Assembly: GCA_900088475.1 (NCBI GenBank)
Contig: FLMG01001693.1
Location: forward strand, 1 to 63,745
DNA length: 63,745 bases
Source of the DNA: Hyphochytrium catenoides
Lineage: Eukaryota; Sar; Hyphochytriomycetes; Hyphochytriales; Hyphochytriaceae
Direction of reading: 5' to 3'
The notes beneath the pieces are model-generated. The model saw only the letters and a program-made list of their open reading frames with translations, was not told the origin of the DNA and did no database searches. Shown in pieces: positions 52,135 to 63,301 of the stretch. Position 1 is the stretch's first letter. Each line of letters opens with the position of its first letter. The translations under genes were made by a program, and so were the position numbers.

Positions 52135-52538
52135 ATGGGTGACGCAGAGAAGGGCGCAAAGATCTTCAAGACCAAGTGTGCACAGTGCCACACTACCAAC
52201 AAGGTAAGACGAGGCATAAGTGTGCAGGATCGATTGATAGGAATCAAGGGATGTCTGACAAGGCAAATTGTACATTGTAGGGCGGTGCTCACAAGCAGGG
52301 TCCCAATCTCAATGGCCTCTTCGGCCGCCAGTCAGGTATGGCTGAGGGCTACGCCTACTCCGCTGCTAACAAGAATTCCGGTATCATCTGGACTGAAGAC
52401 ACTCTCTTCGAGTACCTTCTTGCACCCAAGAAGTACATCAAGGGCACCAAGATGGTCTTTGCTGGCCTGAAGAAGGCTGATGATAGAAAGGACCTGATTG
52501 CTTACCTAAAGCAATCATGTGATCCTAACAGCGCCTAG
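52135..52538 (+). CDS. CYC: Cytochrome c, mitochondrial
   Basis: Two exons, 52135-52203 and 52281-52538 (TAG), encode 108 residues. The haem motif CAQCH is near the N-terminus after [13 protein letters not shown]. The conserved core follows: [38 protein letters not shown] with the axial Met, and DLIAYLK. Cytochrome c carries electrons from complex III to complex IV in the intermembrane space. The canonical two-Cys haem site argues against a euglenozoan, whose cytochrome c has a single Cys. The intron lies within the TNK|GG loop. Confidence 0.98.
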
Positions 52539-52763
52539 ACATTGTGATATACTAATAGTTGCGGTTTTTCTCTATGTCTCGTTCCTGTCTCGAAAACTCT
52601 AGCTTGGACGAAACAGAAAAGAACCTCCTAGCCATAATTTAAGACTTACACCCCCGAGAGTGTTATCATTCAACTCCTCCGTTGTGTATGAGAAGAGAGT
52701 CTTGGTATCACGGAGCAAACCAAAACTTATAGACCTCTTTCCTTTCAAGCCTCTTGAAAGTGG

Positions 52764-54090
52764 TCATGCTATCCGCCGTCGAGCTGGCACCTTGGATCTT
52801 GTCCCACAGGTGGAGCAAACGGGACGGAACTCGCAGAAGACGGAAAGGCATATCTAATGAGCAAGTATGAGTGGTGCTACTGTTAGATTCACCGAAAAAA
52901 ATAAAGATAGAACTTTACCGGACAAACATAAGCAACCTCTATGAGCCTCTTATGACAGAAGCAAGCTGGTTTGAAGTCAATCTGCTGTTGCTGAGGGAGC
53001 TTCATCAAGCTGTTGTTTGGAGATTGAATATCAGCACTTCCATAAAAGTAGCGCCATCTCATCCTTACCTCCGCGTCTTCTGGTCAGGGAGGAATATCGA
53101 GAAGAGATACTGCGACAGGGCGCTTTGGTCTTCCGGTCGGTAGTAAACACCCCCTGTCGAGACAGTGTCAGAGATCTGAGAAACGCACAAATCCGGGAGC
53201 TGCTCGGCCTCACCTGTTAGGTAGCTTGCCTGCTGCAAAAAGGACGAGTCTGTAGTGGACAGAACGCAGCTATCGATCGGCACTGCCAGCTTTTGGGCTG
53301 AGAAGATGCAATTCATGACGGAAATGTAGTGGGATGGACCATCTGGAGAGAGTTGCACGACCAGAATCCTTGAGAGCATCTCGTCATGGCTTTGTGTCTT
53401 GGCTTTGTTGATATCTAAAAGTAAATATGCGCATTTCTTAACGTATCCTAGGAAAAGACGAAAAGCCTCCTTGTAAGGACTTACAGCAAAGAGCGAGGGA
53501 TAGAGCGCTAGATACGGCTGTGATGTCCTTAGGTTCTGCGTCTCCAACATTTCCTGTAGCCCCAGAGATAGATTAGGTACATTATAGGAATAACACTTAA
53601 CTTGATAAAATCTTACTTACCATTGCCATTCGTCTCTGAAGCTTTAAGAAAGGCTTCAATGCCGTCCGTTATCCGTTGGCTAGCACTAACAGTGCTCGAA
53701 GGACGATCGTGCTCTGGTTCCGAGGTTGGAGGGGCTGGGAAAATGTAACGACTACCACAATGGTCAGAGAGAAGCTGCAAGCTTTCGAAGGCAACAATCT
53801 TTACGTTACCTTTCTCCGCCTCCTGCGGCAATGAAGGTGAAGTGATTATTTCTATGAAGAAGCAAGAATGTGTTTATAAAGAGCAAGACCGCCTCAATAG
53901 CCTGGTTTGATGATTGATAGAGACAGAGTGAGCTCGAGTCGCCAAATGTCTCATGATGATGACTTACGTCTTTGAAAGCGACTAATTTCGAAGCCTTTTC
54001 TATGGTAGTCTGCCGTTCTTGGAACCTTTCGGTCCACGGCTTGATGCCTACATCAAAGATGACTGCCAACAAGCTTGCGGTATCTGACAT
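52764..54090 (-). CDS. TFB4: TFIIH core subunit Tfb4/p34 (GTF2H3), with a reading-frame break
   Basis: Exons 54090-53968, 53901-53621, 53447-53214, 53153-53069, 53009-52919 and 52853-52764 (TGA). The vWA-like domain is recognisable: LLAVIFDVGIKPW, AIEAVLLFINTFLLLHRN, SRILVVQLSPDG, YISVMNCIFSAQ, PIDSCVLS, SFLQQASYLTGGVYY, LFSIFLPD. The C-terminal zinc-binding end has FCHKR, YVCPICLSVFC and CSTCGT. Tfb4 is a structural subunit of TFIIH, contacting p44, and acts in transcription initiation and nucleotide excision repair. In exon 53901-53621 the frame of FINTFLLLHRNNHFTFIAA runs into TAA at about 53805. The conserved continuation (KIVAFESLQLLSDHCGSRY) lies in a different frame, and no canonical intron explains the shift. 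Apart from that the length is normal, about 300 residues. Confidence 0.88.
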
Positions 54091-55201
54091 ACCGTCCACC
54101 ACCACTTGTTGAGTTGCTGGCAAAAAGCTAAGTGATATTGTTGGTAGCACCTGCCTCTGATATATGGCAAGCAGGCCCTCTGATATACTGATGCTTGATA
54201 GTAGTAAGGGCCTCCTATCTGCTCTGATGCCGGGGTTTGTCCGTTTGGTCTCATGAGAAGCCATACGCAGCGGTGGAACTTTGATCTCCCCATCAAGTGA
54301 GCGTTCTCATCATCATCATGAAAGCTGCCAGAGAGCATCTGTCAAAAATGGATCATGCTCCAGAGAGCCAAGGCCGTTAGCGGTAAGTCCATGGCGTTGG
54401 CGATAATATGTATCCTTATTGAGAATAAAGCTGAAGGTGGGGGAACTTCTGCCGCCTTCCTTGTTGTCAGTCTTCCCAATAATGGGCTGAGAGAGCCCAG
54501 AGCCCACACCACTTTTCCCCTATCCTTCAGAATCAGCATAGCGCAGGATTCAAAATTTTCCTTCTGTGCATGTTGACGAAATTTAACGCCGAAAATAGCT
54601 CAAAACTCGGTTCCCTCCAATTCTCACTTTCGATGTCTCCATCCATTATTACTTCCTGCAATCACCGTTATTAGATAGGATTAGCTATGAATTTGGAGTA
54701 CTTTATTACTACAGTTTAAAAAGAAGTAACAGAGATTTTGGAGTTTGGAAAGGACTTTTTTCTATATTATTTTGGTTTTGTAGATGAAGCTTCGGAGCTC
54801 CAGAAATTGACGATGTGACGGAAAAACTTCAGAGCTTCGTCGATTGAGCTTCAGAGCTTCGTCGATTGAGCCTCATCGCCTCACCAGTTGGCTTCTTGGT
54901 CCCAACAGAAGTGAAGCTTATCCCCTACGGTGGGGTGATCACATTCTTTTAATCGATAAAACTATGAAGCACAACCTCGACGACACAGTGTAACAGGAGT
55001 AGTTGAAGCTATTGCTACAGTGGTGATGGAATAACCTTGGAGCTAAAGAAGGGTCCAACTTAGCACTTCTATCTTCATACCTGGCAGTATGAGGAACGTT
55101 CAGGGCCACTGGAATATGTTCAGTAGGTAGTCTAACCCAAGCAGTCGGCTATGCTTGCTCTTGTTAATGTACCTCAGGGAGCTGCCTCTGTCAGTAACAT
55201 T
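54091..55201. other. Divergent intergenic region between Tfb4 and the HAT-repeat gene
   Basis: About 1.1 kb that should include both promoters. It contains a perfect 22-bp tandem duplication (54827-54870) and other gagcttc-type partial repeats around it. No exon seen; minus-strand frames at 54048-54539 have no family features. Confidence 0.45.
54827..54870. repeat. Perfect 22-bp tandem duplication
   Basis: Two adjacent copies of a 22-nt unit (cttcagagcttcgtcgattg + ag). Degenerate copies of its gagcttc core flank it. Confidence 0.85.
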
Positions 55202-58200
55202 ATGGCTGGGCCATCGAAAAAGGACCCTGTTGGCCACGTGGCAAGCGGATTAAGTTTCAATCCCATAGGTAAGTGAGAACGTGTAGATAGTATTAGCATG
55301 TTAAGATGGATTCATGATCCCTTTCTTCCCGCTCCAGGATCGTCCGCGCGGCGGGGCTCAGACCTCGAGAACCAAGCGCCAGAGTCATCTTCAACAGGGT
55401 GCCCTGATGGGCCGTATATAACACCTTCCAAAGAGAATCCCCCTGCAAGCACTCAGACGGCACATGTCAGTCCCTTACCATGTTTGAAATGGGGCCTCAC
55501 TCTGGATACTCAGCTTGGAGGCAGGCTTCAGGTACGCTGTATAGGCCCATAATTCAGGGTTACTCTAGGCGCTGACATCACTTCGCATGGCCCCAGACGT
55601 CACCTGGAATACCTCATCGCATTCCACTAGCACCGGAAGACGCCTTCAACGACAAAACAGCCCGCCTCCAGACAAATCTACCCTTTCACCCTGTTCCCCA
55701 CAGGACCGATTTAGGATTGACAACCCTACAGACACAGCTCAACCAAATAACCCTTGACGACCCTGTTCATGAGTCCGTTGCAACTTCGGTGGCTCTCGGC
55801 ATCTTTACTCCGGAGAAACAAGATGCATCTCCCAGTAATGGAGGTGGAAGTTCGATGCTCTACACTACGCAGACAGCAAGCAATGGCACACGCTCCCATT
55901 ACCTAAGCCTACCGTCCCAATCGACAACTATTAACCAACCTTGTGAGACCCATATTAGCTCCTACAGAGTCCACGTTTTCAGTGGTCATCAGTTGAAGGA
56001 GCCGGTGGAGGAGCCACCCGTCTGGCATGAAGCTCCGGCTCCTTTTCTCCCTCTACCAACGCCTAGCGGCCCTGCACTTGACAGGAAGAGTGCCAACACC
56101 GTTCCGTTAGCCTACCGTATGGGCCATACAGCACCTACTGGTAGCAGACTTAACCTGAGGCAGGGGGAAGCTTCCAGATGGAACCGTATGCAGCCTGGCC
56201 CTCGAGTTAGCTATGTAGCTGAAACAAGGCCTCGAGAGTCTGGATGGAATTCAGCTTCCCAGCAGCCTTCAAGCTCTAATACCAGGCGACAAATGCGCAC
56301 ACCGTCATACCGTCCTGAAGCTTTCCAGCAGGCCATAGACCACCGAAGAGACTATAGCCTACAAAGGAGCAATAATCAGATGGATTCTGACATGGAGTTT
56401 GGATCCTCATCCCAGAACAAAGAGCGTCTTGATATGGATCCTGCAAGAGCTGGATTAGCTGGCCATCAGCTCTTTCAGCAAGCACTTGCAAGCAGCGACC
56501 TCTCCTGCAACAAGGAGCATGAAGATGAGACAGCTGAAGCGAAAGCCCAAGCCAAGGACTTTTACAAAGAGTTCAGGTACGTACAACGAGACAGTGAGGA
56601 AGCGTGGCTTTCAGGGGTAACATATTACTCATCACGTCTACCCCTATAGAGCGGCGGAACGACAATCCTTTCAAACAGCCAAGGGCTGCGTACAAAGATG
56701 GTGGAACGACCTCACTCCGACCATCAGATGGTATTTACTAGGTCGTAGTCCTTCATGCATGAGCTAGACCTAAACATGGCCTACCTCTCTGTAGGAGGGC
56801 CAGCTTAGACCTCGCAGAGTTAGCCAAGCGAGAGAATAATTTTGAGGATGCAAGAGAGTTATATCATGAGGCATGTTCCATTCGCTTCTGACGTTGAGTG
56901 GTCAAGCCGACTTTAACCCTCTCATTCTACTTACCAACGTTACTAGCGGCAGTAATCTCACTACTGGCAGTCCCTCCTCTCACTAACATCCGTGGTGGGC
57001 TTGTGCCCAAAACGTTCTAGATTAATCGCAGCCATCCTCTGGTCGGCCAAGCTTGGTTAGAGCATGCTAAGATGGAAGAAGAATGCGGCAACATGGTAAG
57101 CAAGTCTAGCCTTGGGGCTCCCACACACACTGTATTTTACATCGAATCCTTTTTGTCGCGTGTCCGGCAACTTTGTAGCTCGAGGCTCGAAAAATTCTAA
57201 AAGAAGCACTCTGCCATTGCAAGAGAAATGAGAATTTACTCTCAAAGGCTATCAGAACGGAGGAGCGCGTTGGTTAGTGATCACAGTGACACTTTTTATG
57301 TGAATGGGCGGGGACAAACTCTCTGTCTATTGCTCCTTCTTTCCTTAGGCGACCTGACAGCAGCGAGACTTTTGATCGCGGACATGCGAGGTGTTCCGAT
57401 TGAGAAGTCGTGGAAGATTATTCTTGAAGGCGCACTATTAGAAGCGCGAGCAGGTTGGCTGGCCAAACTATTTTTTTGTTGAAACGATGGTCCTTCCCTT
57501 TGTAGTTTACATCTGACAGACTCTCTTCTGACAGACTGTCCGTCCTTCTTTACCACTGACCAAACACAGGGAGGCTTCGCGTGGCCAGAAAGGTTTTCAA
57601 TTTTTTGATGGCAGAAGTGACCTGGTATGGGCCAATCTACTATGAGGCTTTTCGATTTGAAGAAAGAAATTGCAACTTTCGGCGTGCGTATAAAATCATA
57701 CAGCGAGGGCTCCGGGAGCTTCATAGGTAAAATCTGCAGCCTCCTCGACGGATTTCTCGCATCTTTGTGGCCAAGTGTCCTTTGTTAACGGTGGTCGCCT
57801 ACCTTTACGTGAGCATAAGACGTGCCGACAAGCTTTCACGGCAGAGGCAGTCATGGTAGCACTTAGCTTACACGTATATTTATAGGTACGGGCCATTGTG
57901 GTTCGGAGCCTTTCGGATAAAGGAAAAGCTCGAAATAGTGCCTGACAAGCCCATTGATGACACCAAGGTGGAGGAAATAAGACGGCTATTTGCAGCTGCA
58001 AGCAGATCAATCTCAAAGGTAGACAGCTTTCTGTCTTCTACTCTCCTCTTTGTCAATGAGTGCTTCTCCTCAACACTTACATAACAGGAGCTTGTGTGGA
58101 AAGTGTTGTTAGAAGCTGCTCAGTTTGAGGATCGATTAGCTACCCATGGCATCGAGCGAGGGCACGATCTACGTATGGTTGAACAATTCCTGGAAAAAGC

Positions 58201-59970
58201 TAAACAGTGCTACGTAGAGAGTGTAAAGCACTGTCCTGAAAACTTAAGGTAGACAGTTACGCTTTCAGGTGGACGTCACAGGGAGCATGTGATCATGTGC
58301 TTGTGCTCGGTTGCGTTCCCTGTACATAGTAACCGCAAACTCCACTAAAACTGCGCTGGTGGCAGGTGGAAGATCTGGTTGGCTGGAGCACGGACTGAGG
58401 CAGCCCTGGGACAGGTGAGACCTCCTACTTATAAGTTACCCGATACAAGTCCAGTGTCTGAAGAGACGAGCTCACGCGTCTCGCCCCTTCCTGCCATGCC
58501 GCAGATGGAAGCTGCACAGTTGCTTCTCTTGAGAGCTTTGGAGGAAGTGCCAGCAAAGTCCAAAAGCCAGGTGTTAATCGAGTGCGCTAGACTGGAGGAA
58601 CGCCGGTACGACGATAGGATTAACTCTTCCCTTTCACGTATCTACTGGCTGCTCATAATCTTTTTTAATCTTCCCTTCTTTGTTTTTACGGCGGATCTAG
58701 AGGCAACGGTGACAAAGCTAGGCGGATATTGACGAGAGCAAGGGCGGAGATCGGCTATGAATGGAAAGTCTACCTGGAGTCTATTCTTCTTGAGATCAGG
58801 GCTAAACGAGTCACCGAAGCTGTAAGCTACCCCAGAACTGTGTAAACTCTACACTTGCCGTGCTCTGACGCTTTGCTATCTTAGATTGCGGCGGCGGAGT
58901 TGGCGCTGGATGTACATAGTGGTGCAGGCAGATTGTGGGCTCTTCTCATCCAATTAAAGCAGTCAGAGTCCATTGCCGAGCAAGATAGAATCTTTCGCCG
59001 AGCTGTTAGGTAAGAATGTGCCCTGTGGATAGAAAAAGCCACATATCGAGTGGGAGAGAGCCCAAACATGGTATGATCTAGTGTTTCTATTAGCGTTGCT
59101 CCTCTTCTGGATGTAAGTCTTCGCCTCCGCACCTAACAGAATGTGTCACGTTGTCGCTCCACCGACAGGGAAGTGCCCAAGTCAGGGGAAGTCTGGTGCG
59201 AGGGGGCACGGCTCCACCTTAATCCCTTGCAACCCTGCTTTGACCTCACACAAGCGGCCAAATACCTAGACTTTGCCATTTTATTCACTCCTCAGTATGG
59301 AGACTCATTCATAGAAAGACTTCGACTAGAAATCCTGGTCAATTGCGCAAAATTCAACGGAGATGCGACAGAAGAGGATCTCCTTGCCTTTGACTATGGG
59401 TCAATCTTCCGAAAGTAGGGTCTTTTAAGCTGTCCTGCAGGCGGTTCAGGGACTCCCAGTCCTCTTTGTTCGGCGACTCGGGCGCTACTCATTCCTCTTT
59501 GATTTCGCGTTTCTTCCAGTCTTTTCTCTCTGGACGACAACATTCTCCTGAGAGCAGCAAGGGCACTCTGTTGTTGTCTAAGTCTTGCGTTCACTCGCTG
59601 CCCCCACCGCAGGTGCTTGAATGCGGATCCTAACTACGGAAGCCTCTGGTTTTATTGCAAGCTCAACTACCATGACACTGCGCTTGAGATAATGGAGCTG
59701 GTCCTCTCCCGTCTGGTCAAGGAGATCGTCCAATATCAGGCCCTTTACCTGACTGCTCTGTATGGGGGTGACATCACCCGAGCAAGAGCAAAGGAAGAAC
59801 CCATAACGCGCTCGCAGGAGCAATGTACTGAGGATGAAGCGACAGCCAGCGACTTCTCTACGGCTCTTGTAGAGTTCAATCGTACCCTGACAGCATTTCG
59901 GCCTGATCGGGTCATGCCTGAGAGAGAGAGAAAGAGGCTCCTAGGCTATGACTGCGTATCAGCAGTGTAG
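55202..59970 (+). CDS. HAT (half-a-TPR) repeat protein, probable RNA-processing factor
   Basis: Seventeen exons fit in phase from ATG 55202 to TAG 59970, 1,040 residues. The first ~440 residues are disordered, rich in Pro, Ser, Thr and Gln. Then come about a dozen HAT repeats with the usual W...A..E pattern: RASLDLAELAKRENNFEDAR, AWLEHAKMEEECGN, LWFGAFRIKEKL, LVWKVLLEAAQFEDR, RWKIWLAGARTEAALGQ, VLIECARLEERRGNGDKARR, EWKVYLESILLEIRAK, GRLWALLIQLKQSES, VWCEGARLHLN, SLWFYCKLNYHD. HAT repeats occur almost only in RNA-processing proteins (Prp6, Crn/Clf1, CstF-77, Utp6, chloroplast HCF107). This one does not match any of those by eye, so the exact role is open. The intron after 56870 would need a GC donor (GAG|gcatgt), the weakest splice in the model. 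Confidence 0.8.
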
Positions 59971-60558
59971 GCAAAGAGAAAAAAAGAGAGAGAGAGAGGG
60001 AAAGGAGCCCAACGCAAGGCAGAAGGTGATCCGGTTAGAATTGGCCGCTAATCGGCAGATTACTCTGGCCGCACGGGCAGACCATAGGCATACTCACAGT
60101 AACAGAGAGACACAAGAAAGAGTGGAGGAGACGCCACGCCAGAGGAAGATGAGTTAAGAGGAGAGGAAAGAGTATTGCTTTTCGTGGTCATTTCGGTGAT
60201 AGAACCAGCTACTTCCTAATTTATTGCTGCAGGCACTGCAGTCCGGGGGCTAATGTGTAAAAGGAAAGTTAACCTCCCATCCCAGACCTCATCGCAAGGC
60301 CTTTGACTAGAGAGTCACCCAGGAGCCGAGAAGGAACGTAAAGACCATCCTTATACAGAAAGAACCTAGGGGAGAGAGGGAGAAGAAGAAACAGGCAGAG
60401 TGGGAAAGGAAATGCTTCGAAAGCGGGCGTGTAAGCAGCGTAATGGAAGAGAGTGTCTGTCTTCCTCTTATGATCAAAGCTGGGATTACTCTTAAGTCCT
60501 TATTGCCGGCAACTGGCCCGCCTGGACGTCAAGAGCTAGTCAAGCCTTCAAAGCTGCT
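59971..60558. other. Convergent 3' intergenic region
   Basis: Between the stops of the HAT gene and the SAP/PHD gene. Purine-rich after 59975; a + strand frame to 60157 is an A/G-rich read-out with no features. No gene seen. Confidence 0.4.
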
Positions 60559-61869
60559 TCAGCTTCTCATCTTGCGTGCAGACAGAGTGGTCTGCGGGTG
60601 AAGCGGAGGCTTGCCAGAAAGAAGGCGTGAAGATCTGCGAGGCGCGGGAGAGTATTCTGAGAGCAGAGTGCGCGTGGGCGGTGTGTTAATCCGCATTGGG
60701 GCAGGACTTTGAGAGAGAGAAGAAGCATTCTCCTTGTTTGTTGGTGTGACCGGTGTTTCTTTCTCATCGATGTCCTGTGTCTTCACAGTCTCTTCTCTCT
60801 TTTTTCCAAGCGCTTCTCTCTTCTCGTCTTCCGGTGTCTCGTCTATCTGATGCTTCTTCCCTTCTTCTAGTTGCTGCTGCTATTGAGAGGAGAGAGCGTT
60901 GCTCTTTCTTCTCATTCTCTTACGAGGTGGAGACGAGACGTCGTTCTCCACCTCTTTGTCAAGAGAGGAGACACGGAGCATTGAAGTCACGGCTGTTAGA
61001 GAAGCATCGCCTTCATCTCCCAAAACGTCCTTCGCCTTGACGCCTTTGAGGCTGGTTGGCCGCTGGTGAGCTGCCCAGAGCTTGTTGGGTTTAAAGGCTG
61101 CAGCCTGGAACGAGAAGAGAGTGATTGCATAATCACATGTAAGATCAGTGCCAACTGGAATCGGAGAGAGAGAAAGAGGCGAAGGGAGGGTTGGAGGAGG
61201 AAGAGCTAGGAATCGCTTGCAGAACTGTTCCGACATGGCCAGGCGTCACAAAGGCATATCGTAAGATCAACTAGAGTGAGCCAAAGCGGTAGATTTGAGC
61301 ATCGTCGGTAGCAGCGATGCATCAGAAGACGACAAAGAGAGAGAGAGCGCACCAAGAAGAGAGCAGAGAGAGCAAGAGCAGAAGGAAAGAGAGAGGAACG
61401 GAGAGAGAGAGAACGAAAGGGCAAGACAAGTGAGCTATAAGTCAGACTTTACCTTGGATCGAGTCCGCGACTTTCTCTCTTCTTTCCGCTGTTCATTCTT
61501 CTGTTTAATGAGCGCTCTCCGCCGCTCGGCAGCTGGTTCATGTGTAGCTTCAATCTTCCTCTTGCCAATAGCTGCAGCGGAAGAGCCAGGAAGAGAGGAG
61601 GCAGAGGCAGCAGAGAGAGATGAAGACGAAGAAGGCTTGACGCTTCCCTTGGTCTTTCCTCTCTCTTTATCCTTGCCCTTCTTTTCCTTAGTCTCTCGGG
61701 TAGGCCTCAACTGTGTCGGTCGTTCCTCATACTCCCACATCAGCCCTCTCTTTTGGTTCTCTCGCCTGTCCTGGGTTTTGGACTGGAGACAGCGATAACA
61801 GAAATATCACCGTGAGATTTGCGGCAGTGAGTGAGGTAGCGAGCATGAGAGATAGGGAGAGAGAANNNN

Positions 61870-61920
<51 letters not shown>

Positions 61921-62913
61921 CACAGCAGGCAGTCTAGGTAGCTGAAGTTCCCACATTAAGCCTGCGCTTGTAAGTGATCTTCGCCTTTTGTTTCCTGCTT
62001 TCCTTGATCCAGTCCGCACGGAAAGAGGACGCATCTTCAGCCTCCTCCATTCTCTCTTCTCTCTCTCCTCTAATCAAGGAGGCATCCCTCTCTTTCCCTT
62101 GTTCTTGCTCGTCCTGTCTCTTTATTGCTGAAGATCCAGAGGTTTGCGGTGCTTCTTCTTCCCCCATGGACGTGCCTTCTTTTCTCTCTTTCTTTTGTGT
62201 GACTTCCCTTTCTTTCTTCTCTTCCTCCCCCATGGGAGTGTCTCTCTCTTCTCTCTCTTCCTCTTCGGCGCCCTCCGCTCCAGGCTTTAACGGAAGAGAA
62301 GAAGGGCCAACAGGGGGAGAGAGAGGGAGAGACTGTCCTTTCTGTTCTTGGTCCTGGGAGGTTGTACATGCAGGGCAGAACCACTCTCCCTCGGGGATGG
62401 AGGAGAGTGGTGGGTTCAGTCTTTTTATATGGAACTCACCGTCACATCCATCACAGAGGAGGACGTTCTTATCTTCCTCTGCTTCCAGGAGAGAGAGGAT
62501 GAGCTGTTCTCTCTTTCCTACTGCAGGGAGACATTCCTCTTTACAGAGCCTCTGGAGTTCTTTGTGAGAGAGAGACTCTAGCTCTTTTCTCTTCTCTTCG
62601 AGGGGAGACGTGGAATGTGCAGAGGAGAGAGACTCTCGAGAGAAAGAGCTCTGTTTATCTGCAGTTTGAAGCCTTTCTATGAGATCTGGCTTATTCCCTT
62701 TCGTTGGCAGTCCTCTCTCTTTAAGGAGAGCGAGAAGCTCTTCTCTCTTTAGCGAGGAGTAGTCTCTCTCTTCTCTTTTTGGCTGCTGTTCTTCCTTCTG
62801 CACAGTGCTGTCAGATATTCCTAGTTCCTTCTCAATCCGAGCGATGAGACCGTCTTTCTTCTTTACGTCCTCCTGTTCATGAAAAAAGAGAAAGCGAGAA
62901 GACAGTGTGCAGA

Positions 62914-62966
<53 letters not shown>

Positions 62967-62968
62967 NN

Positions 62969-63023
<55 letters not shown>

Positions 63024-63301
63024 GGAGGAGAGAATCCTGTGATTGGGTAAGGACAAGGCGTTAGGTAGGCAAGTAGAACTACATGGGTGGTGCCAGAAGG
63101 CCCAATGGAGACAGCACATGCTGACAGCGGGATGAGAGAAGGAGTAGAAGAAGAGAAATAGAGAGAGAGAGAGAGATTTTCTCTCTTTCTCTCTCTCTTT
63201 GTCCCCCTTACCGGCTCAATCTTGAGCTCGCCACAGAGTTGAAGCAGCTTCGCCTTGGTGAGCCGTCTCAATTGCGCCGAGGTCAGAGAAGCCGATGACA
63301 T
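60559..63301 (-). CDS. SAP-repeat protein with degenerate PHD finger
   Basis: Exons 63301-63212, 62872-61955, 61782-61453, 61104-60940 (donor uncertain) and 60879-60559 (TGA) give 607 residues in phase. Three SAP-type helix pairs are visible. The first is split by intron 1 ([17 protein letters not shown] | [13 protein letters not shown]). The others are [20 protein letters not shown]...LIERL and [20 protein letters not shown]...LILSL. SAP motifs bind A/T-rich DNA. Next comes a PHD-like stretch: [30 protein letters not shown]. The usual first Cys pair is absent and the Cys after the His is Arg, so metal binding is doubtful. The rest is charged and disordered with NLS-like clusters. A nuclear chromatin or DNA-associated role is likely; no enzyme domain is seen. 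Two assembly gaps (N runs) lie in its introns. Confidence 0.78.
61861..61916. repeat. GA microsatellite with assembly gap (NNNN)
   Basis: Long GA run in the intron between the second and third exons of the SAP/PHD gene. Four unknown bases at 61866-61869 mean its true length is not known. Confidence 0.9.
62918..63020. repeat. GA/CAGA microsatellite with assembly gap (NN)
   Basis: GA run in intron 1 of the SAP/PHD gene with two unknown bases at 62967-62968, ending in CAGA units. Confidence 0.9.

Noticed and set aside
60860-60900. In-frame TAG flanked by Gln codons in the SAP/PHD gene, suggesting stop-codon reassignment
   Set aside because: The TAG is the end of a pyrimidine-rich acceptor (ctctctcctctcaatag) and in-phase donors exist upstream. 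TAG also ends cytochrome c, the HAT gene, RUS and dynein, so the standard code fits.
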